Below are positions 42,640 through 54,975 of a DNA stretch of 64,000 nucleotides, one piece after another; the stretch's first letter is position 1; every line of letters starts with the position of its first letter. A program made the translations under genes and the position numbers. A model generated the notes under the pieces. It was not told where the DNA came from. It was given only the letters and a program-made list of their open reading frames with translations, and searched no databases. The stretch comes from Panopea generosa. Taxonomy: Eukaryota; Mollusca; Bivalvia; Adapedonta; Hiatellidae. The stretch lies in the NCBI GenBank assembly GCA_029582155.1, contig CM055895.1, positions 6,018,044 through 6,082,043 of the forward strand, given 5' to 3'.

Positions 42640-43003
42640 TGAAATTCTAATACAATATCGATAATGAAAAAACACAGGTTATGTTCGATTTGTTGTGACT
42701 TTTTGCGTTGTAAAGTTGTGCCCCTTTAATATGTGAAAAATTGTCACACTTTGGTTTCCGTGCAATAACATAAGAATGCCTGAATAAAATCTTTTGAAAT
42801 TTTAATAAATTGTTTATGGTGACAAAACACAGGATGAGATCGATTATCGAGGTTGTGAGTTTTGACGTTGTGGAGTTGTGCCACTTTAATTTGTGAAAAA
42901 TCATAATTTCCATCCGTCTGCCATCCTTTTAGGGATTCCGTGCAATACCCTAAAAGTGCCTGAATCAAATCTTTTGAAATTTTGATACAATGTTTATAAT
43001 GTA
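42640..43003. repeat. Two and a part tandem units of about 155-180 bp
   Basis: Each unit begins 'ttgaaattttaatacaat', continues 'acaaaacacagg', 'gttgtg.cc.ctttaat' and ends 'ccgtgcaata.cctaagaatgcctgaat'. The starts are near 42640, 42794 and 42975 (partial). Open frames on the minus strand follow the repeat and show no known family. Confidence 0.7.
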
Positions 43004-43026
43004 TGCATGGTATTTTGTGATATATA

Positions 43027-43083
<57 letters not shown>

Positions 43084-43726
43084 CCACACTTATATAGCAC
43101 TCTTATCATATCAGAAATACGTTTAAAATTGCTGTAAATACAGTAAAATTGGTTTACATAGTATTGCGTAACAATTTAAAAACTCGGCTTAAAAGGTAAG
43201 ATCATAAAACATACATCAGCACGGAAATCTCAGTGACATCAAACTGAATAAAAAATACATGACGTCTACATTTTGACTAAGATAGTATACAGTAAACATG
43301 GAGATTAAAATCAATCTTCAATGCAAATAAAACAAGTATATGGCATCACAAAGAAATCATAAAAATAAAAAGCATCTTAAAAAAACTGATAAAAAAATCA
43401 GGAAGTTGAGAGGTGGCTACATTCAAATATCATCAGATGTCAGTGTTTCTAGAACAGTGTCACATACCACTGTTACTATTCAGTGCACATAGTGTTTAAT
43501 AAAGAAGTGTGTTTTTAACAGTTTCTTAAACACATTTAAAGATTTTGCTAGGCAATGTGTTCCATAAGCTCGGAGCAGAATGCTCGAAACTCCTGTTTCC
43601 AAATAGAACAGTTCTATTCCTTGGTACCACTTCTGTCAGCGAGTTAATAGAGGGTTAATAGAGGGTATGTATATAAATCTTCAACATTTATTGTATATAT
43701 TGTGGTGACTGACCATATAACGCCTT

Positions 43727-44122
43727 CTACGTAAGTATAAAGACTTTATACTGAATCCTGTAAGGCACAGGTAACCAGTGAAGTTCTTTCAGCACTGGAG
43801 TTCTATGGCTTCGGCGTGAAGTTCTTGTGATAATACAAGCAGCAGTATTTTGTACACGCTGCGGTTTATTTAAAGTGAAACTTGAAATGCCGACAAGAAG
43901 CGCATTACAGTAGTCCAATCTTTAGGTAACTAATGAATTAACTAGAGTTATTGTGTTATCATTTGTAAGATATCTTCTTATACAACCAATACTGCGTAGT
44001 TGAATATACGCAGATCTACATACATAGTGTACTTGCTCTTCCATATCCATATACGGAGTAAATATGACACCAAGACTTCTAGCAGAGTCTGTTGACTTAA
44101 TCAAAGATTCACCAACATCCAC
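43727..44122 (-). pseudogene. RT thumb / C-terminal region of the same LINE, frameshifted
   Basis: Two adjacent open pieces carry the conserved post-RT segments SARSLGVIF, then (after a break near 43920) MDYCNALLVGI, RVQNTAACIITRT and LKELHWLPVPYRIQYKV. Further downstream, fragments such as RNRTVLFGNRSFEHSAPSLW are readable after another frame change near 43650. These are standard in CR1-like LINE C-termini. Confidence 0.8.
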
Positions 44123-44232
44123 TGATACATTTTCAACATTTTTGGAATTATGTTTTGAACAACATTACTTCAGTCTTGTCTGTGTTAAGCATAAATTCTG
44201 TTCATCCAAGAGACAATTTCAGCTAAACAACA

Positions 44233-44589
44233 CTAAATGCGATGTAGAGCTTCAATTTTGGAAATAGTGTATATAGGTTTAAATGAAATATAAAGATGAG
44301 AATCGTCAGCGTAGTAATGATGAAATAGACCATGACTTCGACTAATTGAACCTACTGGTTTTGTGTACATTGTGAAATATTTTGAACCCAAAACATATCC
44401 CTGAGGAACACTGTATTTCAAAAGTACAGGCTCTGATGTATTACTATTTACGCACACAGTCTGGAAATGTTCCCGCAGATATGAGGAAATCCATGAAAGT
44501 ACATTACCAGAAATGTCATAATGATTTTCTTGACGGCTTAACAGTGTATGGTGAGCAATAGTGTCAAATGCAGCGTATAGGTCAAGCAA
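44233..44589 (-). pseudogene. Reverse transcriptase fragment of the 43.0-44.6 kb LINE
   Basis: The translated fragment has RT motif A as LLDLYAAFDTIAHH (a D-to-A change in the usual TIDHH), motif B as SVPQGYVLG and motif C as YYADD with both catalytic aspartates. The N-terminal fingers and the endonuclease are absent because of 5' truncation. A stop follows at its end, and the thumb continues in another frame. Confidence 0.82.
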
Positions 44590-44643
44590 TACAAGTACTC
44601 TGACACGGTTACTAAAGCTATTGACCGAGTGTGGAATAGTGGC

Positions 44644-44757
44644 ATTTTATGACCTACTTCATTGTGTCTCAAATTAACTTATGGTCTGATCGTGGTGCCC
44701 GGTTAAAATCGCTGAACCAAAGAAATCGGTAAAACAATTAACCGAAGAAAACACTTA
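44644..44757 (-). repeat. Fragment of the dispersed repeat seen at 14485-14594
   Basis: On the minus strand it shares 'gatttctttggttcagcga', 'agaccataagtt' and 'caatgaagtaggtcataaaa' with 14485-14594. It directly abuts the 5' end of the decayed LINE, so the LINE may have inserted into it. Confidence 0.65.
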
Positions 44758-45317
44758 AAATATATGTGTGTGTTGAGGGAGGACATGTACAGTGTGCCAT
44801 GTACAGTGTTTTATGTATAGTGCAGCTACACCGTTAAGGTTAAGCCCTACGATAGTGCAGGAACAAAACAGATTGCAATTAATTAGACTGGCTGTAATCC
44901 CATTTTATTAAATTACATCAAACTGTGCAGTTATTGTTTTGTCCTTGGAAAGCTTACAAGTATATTGCCAGCTATAGTAGCTCTTAAAGTATATATACTT
45001 ATAAACGTAACGTTATTTAACAAAAACATGCCTGTATCTGACAATTCCTTATAACCGGATTATTTATAACCTTATTTTTATATCGAAGGGCAAATATCAA
45101 GGATTTGACTTTTGTAATCAGCAAAAAAGAGCCTCTGAAGTAACAGAAAGGTTACTCTATCAAAAACTTGTATCATTTTATCAAATCTATGTTTTCCCGC
45201 GGCGAATTAGAAAAAGCTACAAATAAGTACATATGATTTGAACATGACGAGACGAAAATGTGACGTTCGTAAGAACAAAAAAACTACCAATAGGTAGAAG
45301 TTCAAAGTCACATTTAC
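44758..45317. other. No recognisable gene or element
   Basis: A short direct repeat 'atgtacagtg' occurs near 44785-44812. Nothing else was identified. Confidence 0.5.
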
Positions 45318-45547
45318 AAGTTGATTGAGTGTAATGGGTTTAATGCCACTTTAACAGTTTTCAGTTATATAATGGCGGTCAGGTATCCTAACGGTTTTCC
45401 AGGAATGCATTACTAATCGATCTTTGCAAGAAACTGACAACTTCCCGACTTGAAACAGAGGCGGAGAACGTGCCCGTCAGAAATCGAACCCGGGACATCT
45501 GAATTGACAAGCATGTACGCTACCATTGCGCTACCCAGGCGGGTTCT
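45318..45547 (-). mobile_element. tRNA-derived SINE (family D)
   Basis: The minus-strand head reads CCTGGGTAGCGCAATGGTAG (A box) and CCCGGGTTCGATTTC (B box) at the spacing expected for a tRNA of about 73 nt. The body includes 'gttaggatacctgaccgcc' and the 3' end 'ggcattaaacccattacac', a form familiar from molluscan SINEs. It is better preserved than families B and C. Confidence 0.78.
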
Positions 45548-46634
45548 CATTCACAGTTTGAAGAACAAGTCGGAAGAAGGTACAATGCTATTTCTTCCGA
45601 AACCCTTGAGAAGCCAATGTCACCTATAAATAAAAAAAATGTGCCCGGCCTTCCTGAGTTATTTTCTTCAAAAAATCTAGATGGGAATCTAAACTTTTTG
45701 TAATATGGCATTGCATCAGCAGTGTCCCATGTTGTTATGATTACAAATGGTTATTATAGCAGTTAGTGATAAAAACAAAACAAAAAAACAATTCCTTTTC
45801 AAACTGACATTGACAAAATTCATGCTAAACCATTTAATTTAACCATATCATTATATAATGCAAAATTCCCTTTAACAGCAATGAACAATTTGCTTTCTCG
45901 TTTATGTTTATACTGTTAAATATACTTACAAAAAAAGTTAATGACTTGAATAAAAAATAGGAATGTATTGGTAGAAAAACAATACATGTCCGTAATACAG
46001 CACGTTGGACTATTCGCACTGCTTTGTCAATAGATACTAAAGACATGACGAATATACATTAATTGTTATACATATGCACTTTTCACACACAAGTGAGTGT
46101 TATTAAGTTTTGGGTTCTATATCTGTTTCTGAGTTATTAAACGTTTTAAGTTAGGAAAGAAGTTTAACCAAGATGTTTGTTTGTGGTTTAAACATATTTT
46201 ATTTCTATTTATAATATAGAAAGCGAGTTTGGCCACAAATTCTTCAAACATTAAATTTGGCCCTCTCCGTAGGTCAGATGAGTGTTAAATATGAAAAATA
46301 TACAAATGCAGAAAATGGGGATAATTGTTGTCAAAATCACCATTAGAGGTATGGGACATAGCTGGGAGACTATGTTTAATAACACGAGGGTGTTAGTGTA
46401 GTTTTAAATCAATCGCATATAAAGTTACTGAGATATGTGCATGATATCAAGTTGCACGCGAAACCTTAACCAGTCGAACAATGGCCGTAATTTGCATTAA
46501 ATTCAACCAAGAGTTAAATAATTTGATTGTTTGATAACCCTGAATCAATCAAATATGTGGTTACTGAGATATTTGCATGATAGTAACTTGCAGGCAAAGT
46601 TTTAATCGAAAATGTGACGCCGATGCCCGGGTAA

Positions 46635-46636
<2 letters not shown>
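45548..46636. other. No recognisable gene or element
   Basis: This is AT-rich sequence. A block with 'aaatca..cgcatataaagttactgagatat' recurs imperfectly at about 46405 and 46545, suggesting an old duplication. Confidence 0.45.
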
Positions 46637-46694
<58 letters not shown>

Positions 46695-46714
46695 GTCATA
46701 GAGAGAGAGAGAGT
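46637..46714. repeat. (GA)n microsatellite, interrupted
   Basis: A run of GA from about 46637 to 46690 is followed by 'ccgagtcata' and a second short GA run. The Leu/Ser-rich open frames on the minus strand come from this run. Confidence 0.97.
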
Positions 46715-46848
46715 TAATGTAGGAATGCTTCGTCGCATTCTTAACTTGTGAAACAACAACTACATTTACGAAAGGCAATCCCAACAAACACCATTCCGAT
46801 ACCACACGTGTTATCACCAATAAAACAACGTATCTGTAGCATACCGGC

Positions 46849-46853
<5 letters not shown>

Positions 46854-46891
<38 letters not shown>
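46854..46891. repeat. (AT)n microsatellite
   Basis: This is an uninterrupted AT run of about 19 units. Confidence 0.97.
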
Positions 46892-46895
<4 letters not shown>

Positions 46896-46989
46896 GAAGG
46901 ACTTGTACAATTCCTTGATATATCGTATACCAACATTTTCCGGTTATAATTCACTTTTTATCCACGAGAACATCCAAATTTATAATATA

Positions 46990-47262
46990 AGTTTTCAATG
47001 TTGAAATTTGGTCCGGCCGACTATTCGGTCAGTTTCCAACTGTTGGTGATCAGATTTTAACAAGGGGCAATTTTTCACGTGACGGTGGGTAATTAAATAA
47101 CGGTCGCGGTCAGTTTTCAATGTTAAAAATTGACCACTCATCCGTTGAGAAGTGATCCATAGGGTCAATTTTCAACGGGATCAAAAATTAATGTTACACT
47201 GGCGCCAGGGATTTTATCGAAAAACTGACGTTGTTCAATAAAAATACATATATGATAATGAG
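46990..47262. repeat. Repeat-like segment, part shared with 14248-14335
   Basis: The motif 'gtcaattttcaa' or 'gtcagttttcaa' recurs at about 47030, 47110 and 47163. The end 47203-47262 matches 14248-14335 on the opposite strand. The class is unknown. Confidence 0.45.
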
Positions 47263-47699
47263 TTTGGAATTATTGTACTGTAATGGGAAAGTTATAATTG
47301 ACAAGTTGTGAATTCTGTCGTACATACATTTGAGGCCAAAAATCTTGCACGGATACCTTTAAATGTAAAATAAAATGTAAAAATAAGATATATATAAAAA
47401 TAGAACATTTCACATTAATCTGCCCAAGTTTCATTAATATCCATCCAAGAATAAGGGAGATAATACGGGAAAAGTCAACACTGGTACTCACTCGCCATAG
47501 TCAGAATTGCAAAATCACGCCAGGGTGGTTATCATGAGTGCGTATGTCTGCCAATTCACCACAGCGCGTCACCATGGACCTGCTGTGCTTCCTCGTGTAG
47601 TGAGGAGACGGTGTCGTCCATTCATGTTGGACGAATGTCAGCATTTACTGTCCATTATCCACATTTACAAACGGTAAACGTTGTTTAAGTTCCGCCCTT

Positions 47700-48015
47700 A
47701 CGTTTTTAAGTGGTACGTTTTAAGTAGTTCGTTTTAAGTGGTACGTATGTTCTAAGTGGTACGTTTCAAGTGGTACGTTTTAAGTGATACGTACGTTTTA
47801 AGTGATACATTTTAAGTGATACGTTATAAATGGTACGTATGTTCTAAGTGGTACGTTTCAAGTGGTACGTGCGTTCTAAGTGGTACGTTTAAAGTGGTAC
47901 GTTTTAAGTGGTACGTTTCAAGTGGTACATTTTAAATGGCAAGCGTTAAGTCGTATGCTCTTAGTGTTAAGTAATACGTTTTAAGTATTAAATGCCAAGT
48001 ATTAAGTGTAAAGTG
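47700..48015. repeat. 13-14 bp tandem repeat 'aagtggtacgtttt', about 18 copies
   Basis: Variants of aagtggtacgttt alternate with 'aagtgatacgttt' and 'acgtatgttct' forms. The array decays from about 47940 into 'ttaagtattaa' forms. A similar but shorter array ('tgttaagtgatac') is at 54976-55057. Confidence 0.85.
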
Positions 48016-48890
48016 ATAAGTCTGAACAATGGTGTCGGAACAATGGTGTCTTGTTAACTTCTTTGATAAGAAACGTGGATCTGTTTTATAAGTACCAGTA
48101 AAAATATGTTGCAACATCTTGAATTCTTTATCAATGATAAGTACATCCATCTTTTGTACACTCGATTTTACAAAGTAAAACATAGGAGCTCAATATTTGT
48201 TAGAACAAACAAAAATAATTTACCTCGAAAGCATCAGATTTCATCCTATTGGTACAAACTTGGTAAGACATAATGAGCTAAATGACAAATAGATTCAAAT
48301 CATAGAATGCAATATAGCATTTCAAAAGACAATTTTCCTGACAAGGCATTTTCCCATATTTTCCGTACAATTGTATGTGAAGTTCTACCTTTTTACCTTA
48401 CAGTCGCATTGAACGTAAAGTACGCAAAGTGCTGTGACATTCTAGACGGTTCTAAATATGGATCGTACTTAGCTCTAAACATAATTGTGATCTTAGGAAC
48501 AGAGACTTAGACGATAGGGTCACCAGTTCAGCAAACTTGATGAAACAGCATTAGCCAATGTTTCATATAAGATATCGGAGCTCGAAGCACTTAAGTTTAA
48601 AAAATATACTATATTGAACATATACAAAATGTAATAAGGACCGCTGGTATAGTGACGTCGCGCACGGTAATGGTACTTGCGTTATAAAACTAATACCTGA
48701 AATATATAAAACCGTTCCCGAATACTAGATCGTCTTGGAATTATACTTACTATATATCAAAATAAAGGTCGTGTGACGTTATTTTCAGTTGACGGATATA
48801 AACTATGCTGTTGATATGATCTATATATTTCAATTTAATAATAAGTTACATTTAACGTCATTTTTCCCGTGTCCCGGCGTAACATTTACC
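48016..48890. other. No recognisable gene
   Basis: The segment around 48110-48150 ('catcttgaattctttatc') resembles 55208-55230 ('tatcttgaactctttatt'). Together with the similar short arrays, this suggests two copies of one old repeat. Nothing else was seen. Confidence 0.4.
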
Positions 48891-48906
48891 ACGGGTCCCA
48901 GCCTAA

Positions 48907-49793
48907 TTTTTTTTTTTTTTTTGTAATGTTTTATTTCATTGTAACAGTTTAACCATACCAGATGTAAAGAAACACATTATAATATAATATATGCAGAATT
49001 CAACAATTTCACATTTGTAAAATTAAGGGCAAACTTTCCAAGTCTTTTAGTGAGTTTGTTAACTCCCATTCTTTATATATATATATTTTGTTATTGATAT
49101 CAAATAAGTTATACAATGACTATATATACCATATTGTTTCATTTTGTACTAACATTTTTTTTAATTTATTTACAAGGAAAGTTTGCTCTTTAGTCTGTTT
49201 GTGAAAAGAAAAAATCCTCGCAAACAAAAACCCTAAAAAAAACACCAACAACAGAGAGCAGGCTTATGTTTCATCAACACACTCGGGTTTTCGTAGAAGT
49301 ATCTATAATAAACTTAAGTTTAAAGAAATATATGTAACCGTGGTGGTTTGCACTGGTTTGCACTGGATTAAAAAAAAACAAAAACTAACAAACAAAAACA
49401 AAAAAACTGCGTTACTTTTACTTTTAATAGTTGAATCAGCATTCTACAATCGGTTAAAACGGTAAACCAAAGAAAATACTGGTAAAACAGAAACCCGCTC
49501 TCCGTGCGTTGTATACAAAATAAGATAACTTCATTGAAGTATTCAACATATACATATATGTTGTATGTTACATATTTGTACACTATATATTATCTCGAAG
49601 AATGACTATGTAACATTATATATTTCCAATTTAAAGAATTATGTAACATTTACTTATTTATAGACATTAAAATCATCTGAGACTGATAAAACTGCTTGTT
49701 TTTATTCATGTTCTTTAAATAATAAATAGTAGCATTTTTTTATAATAATAATAATAATTGTATTAAAAAGATTGGAAGGATCAAGTCTACTGT
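48907..49793 (-). mobile_element. Retroposed polyadenylated sequence with 16-bp target duplication
   Basis: On the minus strand the 887-bp insert ends in a poly(A) of 16 (plus-strand T run 48907-48922), with AATAAA (48930-48935) at the normal distance upstream. acgggtcccagcctaa (48891-48906) and acgggtcccggcctaa (49794-49809) flank it, matching at 15 of 16. No coding sequence of a known family is visible in it, so the source may be a 3' UTR, a non-coding RNA or the 3' end of a poly(A)-type LINE. Confidence 0.75.
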
Positions 49794-49809
49794 ACGGGTC
49801 CCGGCCTAA

Positions 49810-50744
49810 AATGATATGTTTCAAAACGGCGCAAATGACAGATATCAGGTCTATTTACTGGAGAAAGTGACATAATTTCGGGTTACAGACATGTGTGTTT
49901 TATTACAACAAACTTAACGGCCATTACGGAACACGGGTTATTACGTATAATTTACGCTAAATATCCCGAAAAAACAAACGACTCGTCAATAAAGTCATAC
50001 TGAATAGTCCAGATGAAAAATAATGGTTGGTATTACATTAAAAATATGTATGTATATGTTCACTGTTTTATTATATGGTACTTAGTGACTTTTTCATATT
50101 GCGATTATGTGATGTTACATTTTTAAGGTGTTGTCCGCCAACGTTATTTGAAAGAAATATTTGGAACGTATTTTGATTAACATATAAATTTTAAAATCAT
50201 ATCATACTAAAGTAAAATTTCAGTGGAACATGCTTATGTGGAATGAAATATATTCACTTTGCACTGAATGGTACAGCTTTCACATTTAAAATGTCCTCTA
50301 TGATTTGCTGCCCCTTAGCATTTTTACCAAAAATAACGTCTGGCCTCACATATTGACCATATAAACCATATTTTTATCGCAGAATATTGTCTTTTGAAAA
50401 ATATATTAACGAGTAAATTTAGTTTCTGTTAGTGTCCCAATATATTGACATTTTGGAAAATCATTTACACCTCGTATCAAGCATTTCCGATGTCCTCTAT
50501 CAAATATTGACATCGTCAGTTTGGCGTTCTTTTAATACGGCGAAATCCGCTAGTTATGTACATTGTATACTGTATTCTCATAGTTAAGTAGGTACAGTTA
50601 TATCATTGGTTTTGATCCATTTAGTATCCGCAGAAAATCATCTTGTGAAATAAATGATACGAAATACATGAATACAAACGTCATATTACATTTTATACAA
50701 TTTTAACGTTAACGTCGTGTTACGCTTGGAGGTACCATCACCGT
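49810..50744. other. No recognisable gene or element
   Basis: This is sequence between the retroposed insert and the foldback element; only short open frames occur. Confidence 0.5.
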
Positions 50745-50799
50745 GCCCGACGTCAGTGTATTGAACGCCATAGCTGCCTTATGTGGTCCTTTTTATATG

Positions 50800-51410
50800 T
50801 ATTATATGCATTCCTTATTATATCATGTGCATCCATCATTACATTATGTGCTTTGTTTATTATATTATGCAGATACGTTATTACATTATGTCGATACTTC
50901 ATTACATTTTGTAGATACTTTATTATATTATGTAGACTGTTTATTACATTATGTATATACCTCATTATATTGTGTAGATACTTCATAACATAATGTCGAA
51001 ACTTAATATTATCTTGTCGAAAGTTTATTATATTATGAGGATACTTCATTACATTATGTCGAAACTTTATTATATCTTGTCGAAACTTTATTATATTATG
51101 TAGAAACTTTATTATATTCTGTAGATACTTCATTACATTATGTCGAAACTTTATTATATCCTGTCAAAAGTTTATTACATTATGTAGATACTTCATTACA
51201 TTATGTCAAAACTTTATTATATTTTGTCAAAAGTTTATTATATTATGTAGATTCTTTATTATGTTCTGTAGATACTTCATTCTATTATGTCGAAACTTTA
51301 TTATAACTTGTCATAAGTTTATTGTATTATGTAGAAACTTAATAACATTATGTCAAAACTTTATTATATCTTGTCGAAAGTTTATTTTATTATGTGCATT
51401 CTTCAGTAAT
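50800..51410. repeat. 21-bp tandem repeats of the left foldback arm
   Basis: Units such as gtagatacttcattacatta(t), gtcgaaactttattatatct(t) and gtcgaaagtttattatatta(t) alternate, so a 63-bp higher-order unit is partly visible. The open frames across it are 7-residue repeats forced by the 21-bp period. Confidence 0.9.
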
Positions 51411-54079
51411 AAACTCTATTTTTTTTCGCTATTATTATACAATATTATACCAGATATAAGTTTTCAAAGATAATTCATCATAAAAAATGAATGATACAAT
51501 TAAAATTAATGATTGAAATATTAATCATCAATCATGAATTGGACACCATTTATAAATAGGTGTTTTCCTGAATATAAAAGTAAGAGTTTTATGCATCACT
51601 AATGGAACAGCTTCGTAATAGAGAAATTACATATGTAGCTAGTTTCTTTCGACATAAGTTGCAAGAAGTCTGCTTGAGATTTTCAGCGTAAAAGCGTACT
51701 TGAAACCTCCGAGAAGCTTAATTGCGTTGGAGGCAGAGTGACTTCGACAAAGATTCATTCTAACGATAGGCTTTGAGAAGGCTTGTGTTTGAAACTCCTA
51801 AGAATATTTATTGTACTGAAACTAGGGATTGCTTCATGCACAATAGTTTTAGTCTGATGATTTTAGTTTGAAACTGTTCTCAAATATAACAGGTTAGTTT
51901 TGTGCTGGAACTGTATTTTTTTTTATCATAGTTCGAAAACTTGGGTTTACACCAGTCTCCAAACATATAAGTGTATATTTATGCTGGAACTGAGCATTGT
52001 TCCAAGCAAACAGTTTTGTTATTAGTTTGAAACCGTTCTCAAACAATAACTTTAATGTCTTCAAACATATAGGTGTACTCCCATGCTCGAACTGAACAGT
52101 GTTCCAGACATACAGTTTTGGTTTGAGTTTGAAACAGGTCTCAAACGTATGCTGTCTAGACACGTCGTCTGAACAGCTGGTCTCATTATTAAAATAGCAT
52201 TGAACAACAGTTTGTTCAACTATACAGGGTTTGAAACATTATACTGTATATAGTTGACTGATATGATTGTCTGTATGATTTCTAAATATTAGGATCATTT
52301 TATTATATTTTTTTTGTTTGACGTTTACAAATAATGAGGCAAGAAGCCTGAGGAAAATTTATATATATTATATAGTTTGAACAAAATTGTTTAACGTATG
52401 CTATAGTTTCAAGCTAGGCTGTTTCACAGCTTAATCAAGTGAAGACACAGTCGCCTTATAGAAGATCCCGTTTTTAGTTCAAGATACTCGCCCAACATCT
52501 TGACACATTATTCAAAATGCAAAAATAAAATCATATTTTTATACTCGATTCAAGTAAAAATATTTTATTATTTAAAATGCAAATTAAAAACTTATTTGTA
52601 CTCCACGATTCAGAATCTTTATTTGTAACGTTTATATTTCTATGCGTATTTATTCAATTTCTAAATATAGATCTAAACAGTCACGATTTTATTTGTATAT
52701 ACTGGTCATACCTAATACGGCAAGTCTAAACTATTTTCAACCATGTAAAGAATGGTGTTCATCACTATTTATAATGAGACCAGCTGCCCAGACAACGTGT
52801 TTCAAACATACGTCTTCAAACTAACCTTAAGTGCATGAAACAAAACCAAGCTTCAGCACGAAAATAAAGTTATTGTTTGAGAACGGTTTAAAACTAATAA
52901 CAAAAATGTATGTTTGGAACACTACCTAGTTCCAGCATAAATATACACTTATATGTTTGGAGACTGATCCAAACCTAAATCTTCGAACTAAGTAAAGTTC
53001 CAGCACAAAACTAAACAGTTATGTTTGAGAACGGTTTCAAACTTAAAGCATCAGATTAAACTAATGTGCATGAATCAATCCCCAGTTACAGCACAATAAA
53101 TATTCCTATGAGTTTTAAACAAGCCTTCCCAAAGCCTGTCACTAGAGAGAATCTTTGTCGAAGTGCACCCCAACGCGATTAAGCTCCTCCAAGGTTTCAA
53201 AGTACACGTTGACGCTGAAAATCGAAAGCAGACATCTTGCAACTTGTGTCGAAAGAAACTAGACTAAATATGTTATTACTTTATTACGAAGCAGTAAACC
53301 GTAATGAAAGTAAAGTTATTGTTTGAGAACGGTTTCAAACTAATAACAAAACTGTTAGCTCGGAATAATGCTCAGTTCCAGCATAAATATACACTTATAC
53401 GTTTGGAGACCTAAGTTTTCGAACTTAGATAAAAAAAATATCCAGTTCTAGCACAACACTAACCTGTTATGTTTGAGAACGGTTTCAAACTAAAACCATC
53501 AGACTAAATCCATTGTGAATGAAACAATCCCCATTTCCAGCACAATAAATGTTCCTAGGAGTTTCAAACACAAGACTTCTCAAAGCCTATCGTTAGAAAG
53601 AATCTTTGTCGAAGTCACTCTGCCCCCAACGCAATTAAGCTCCTCGGAGGTTTCAAGTACGCTTTTACGCTGAAAATCTCAAGCAGACTTCTTGCAACTT
53701 ACGTCGAAAGAAACTAGCTACAAATGGAATTGCTCTATTACGAAGCTGTTAACCATTACTGATGCATGAAACTCTTACTTTTATATTCAGGAAAACACCT
53801 ATTTTAAAATGGTGTCCAATTCATGATTAATGATTAATATTTCAATCATTGATTATAGTTGTATCATTCATATTTTTATGATGAAATATCTTTGAAAACT
53901 TATATCTGGTATAATATTGTATAATAATAGCGAAAAAATAGAGTTTATTATCTCTTCTTATAATAATTGCTTTATACAGACATTTATGCTATAAAACAAC
54001 AACATTATTTTGACACGGTGTCAGTATATAAATCACCCCGTCAAAATGATCTAGTCATCATAAGAAAGTTTTGACATAC

Positions 54080-54680
54080 TATAATGAAGAATGCACATAA
54101 TATAATAAACTTTTGACAAGATATAATAAAGTTTCGACATAATGTAATGAATTTCTACATAATTTAATAAACTTTTGACAAGATATAATAAAGTTTCGAC
54201 ATAATGTAATGAAGTATCTACAGAATATAATACACTTTTGACAAGCTATAATAAAGTTTCGACATAATGTAATGAAGTATCTACAGAATATAATAAACTT
54301 TTGACAAGCTATCATTAAGGTTCGGCATAATGTGATGAAGTATCTACAGAATATAATAAAGTTTCTACATAATATGATAAAGTTTCGACAAGATATAATA
54401 AAGTTTCGACATAATGTTATGAAGTATCTATATAATATAAAAAACTTTCGACGAGATATAATAAAGTTTCGACATTATGTAATAAAGTATCTACACAATA
54501 TAATGATGTATCTACATAATGTAATAAACAGACTACATTATATAATAAAGTTTCTACAAAATGTAATGAAATATCGACATAAGGTAATAACGTATCTACA
54601 TAAAATAATAAACAAAGCACATAATGTAATGATGAATGCACATGATATAATAAGGAATGCACATAATACATATAAAATGG
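54080..54680. repeat. 21-bp tandem repeats of the right foldback arm
   Basis: These are the reverse complement of the left-arm array (aagtttcgacataatgtaat, aagtatctacagaatataat). They carry the same alternation of unit types. Confidence 0.9.
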
Positions 54681-54975
54681 ACCACATAGGACAGCTATGG
54701 AGTTCCACATCAGTGTGTTCCACGTTTGTAGCAACTCCTTCTGCGTCCAATAGTCTCATTATCCTTAATACGTCAACATGTTATACGTATACCCCGTGGT
54801 CACTGGCCAGTTTTTTCCATAGTTATTATCATGGTTCTTGTGTATACATTGGCTACGTCTATGTGAATCGACGTGCTTCAGTATGCCTATAATTAGGAAT
54901 CACTGCATCTGTCAAGGTCATATGCACAATCACGAAGACGTTACCGCTGAGTCCAAAATTAGTCTAACACCTTTT

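Larger units (their letters stand above)
43025..44615 (-). mobile_element. Decayed 5'-truncated LINE with (AAT)n tail
   Basis: Read on the minus strand, a reverse transcriptase fragment is followed by the conserved C-terminal region, a 3' UTR ending in 'gctatataagtgtggtat', and an (AAT)n tail of about 18 units (plus-strand ATT at 43025-43082). Microsatellite tails and this C-terminal layout fit the CR1/L2 group of non-LTR elements. Reading frames are broken in several places, so the copy is dead. Sequence upstream of the truncation belongs to another repeat (44644-44757). Confidence 0.8.
50745..54735. mobile_element. 4-kb foldback element: long inverted repeat with 21-bp subrepeats
   Basis: The left arm (50745-52195) and right arm (52768-54735) are inverted copies around a spacer of about 570 bp. 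Matching landmarks are 'atgtggtcc' with 'ggaccacat' (50781 / 54692), 'ggacaccattt' with 'aaatggtgtcc' (51540 / 53806), 'gaggcagagtgacttcgaca' with its diverged complement (51729 / 53607), and 'agctggtctcattat' with 'ataatgagaccagct' (52180 / 52770). The outer part of each arm is a 21-bp tandem array. The right arm is longer because its inner part is duplicated (about 52850-53280 repeats 53310-53760). No transposase is visible. This resembles Foldback-type elements. Confidence 0.85.

Noticed and set aside
46514-46910. Leu/Ser-rich and Ile/Tyr-rich minus-strand open frames
   Set aside because: They are translations of the (GA)n and (AT)n microsatellites.
50743-54892. Open frames with 7-residue repeats (LHYVDTL, KFRHNVM types), one of 186 codons
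   Set aside because: The 21-bp period of the foldback arms forces these frames on both strands; no domain extends beyond the arrays.
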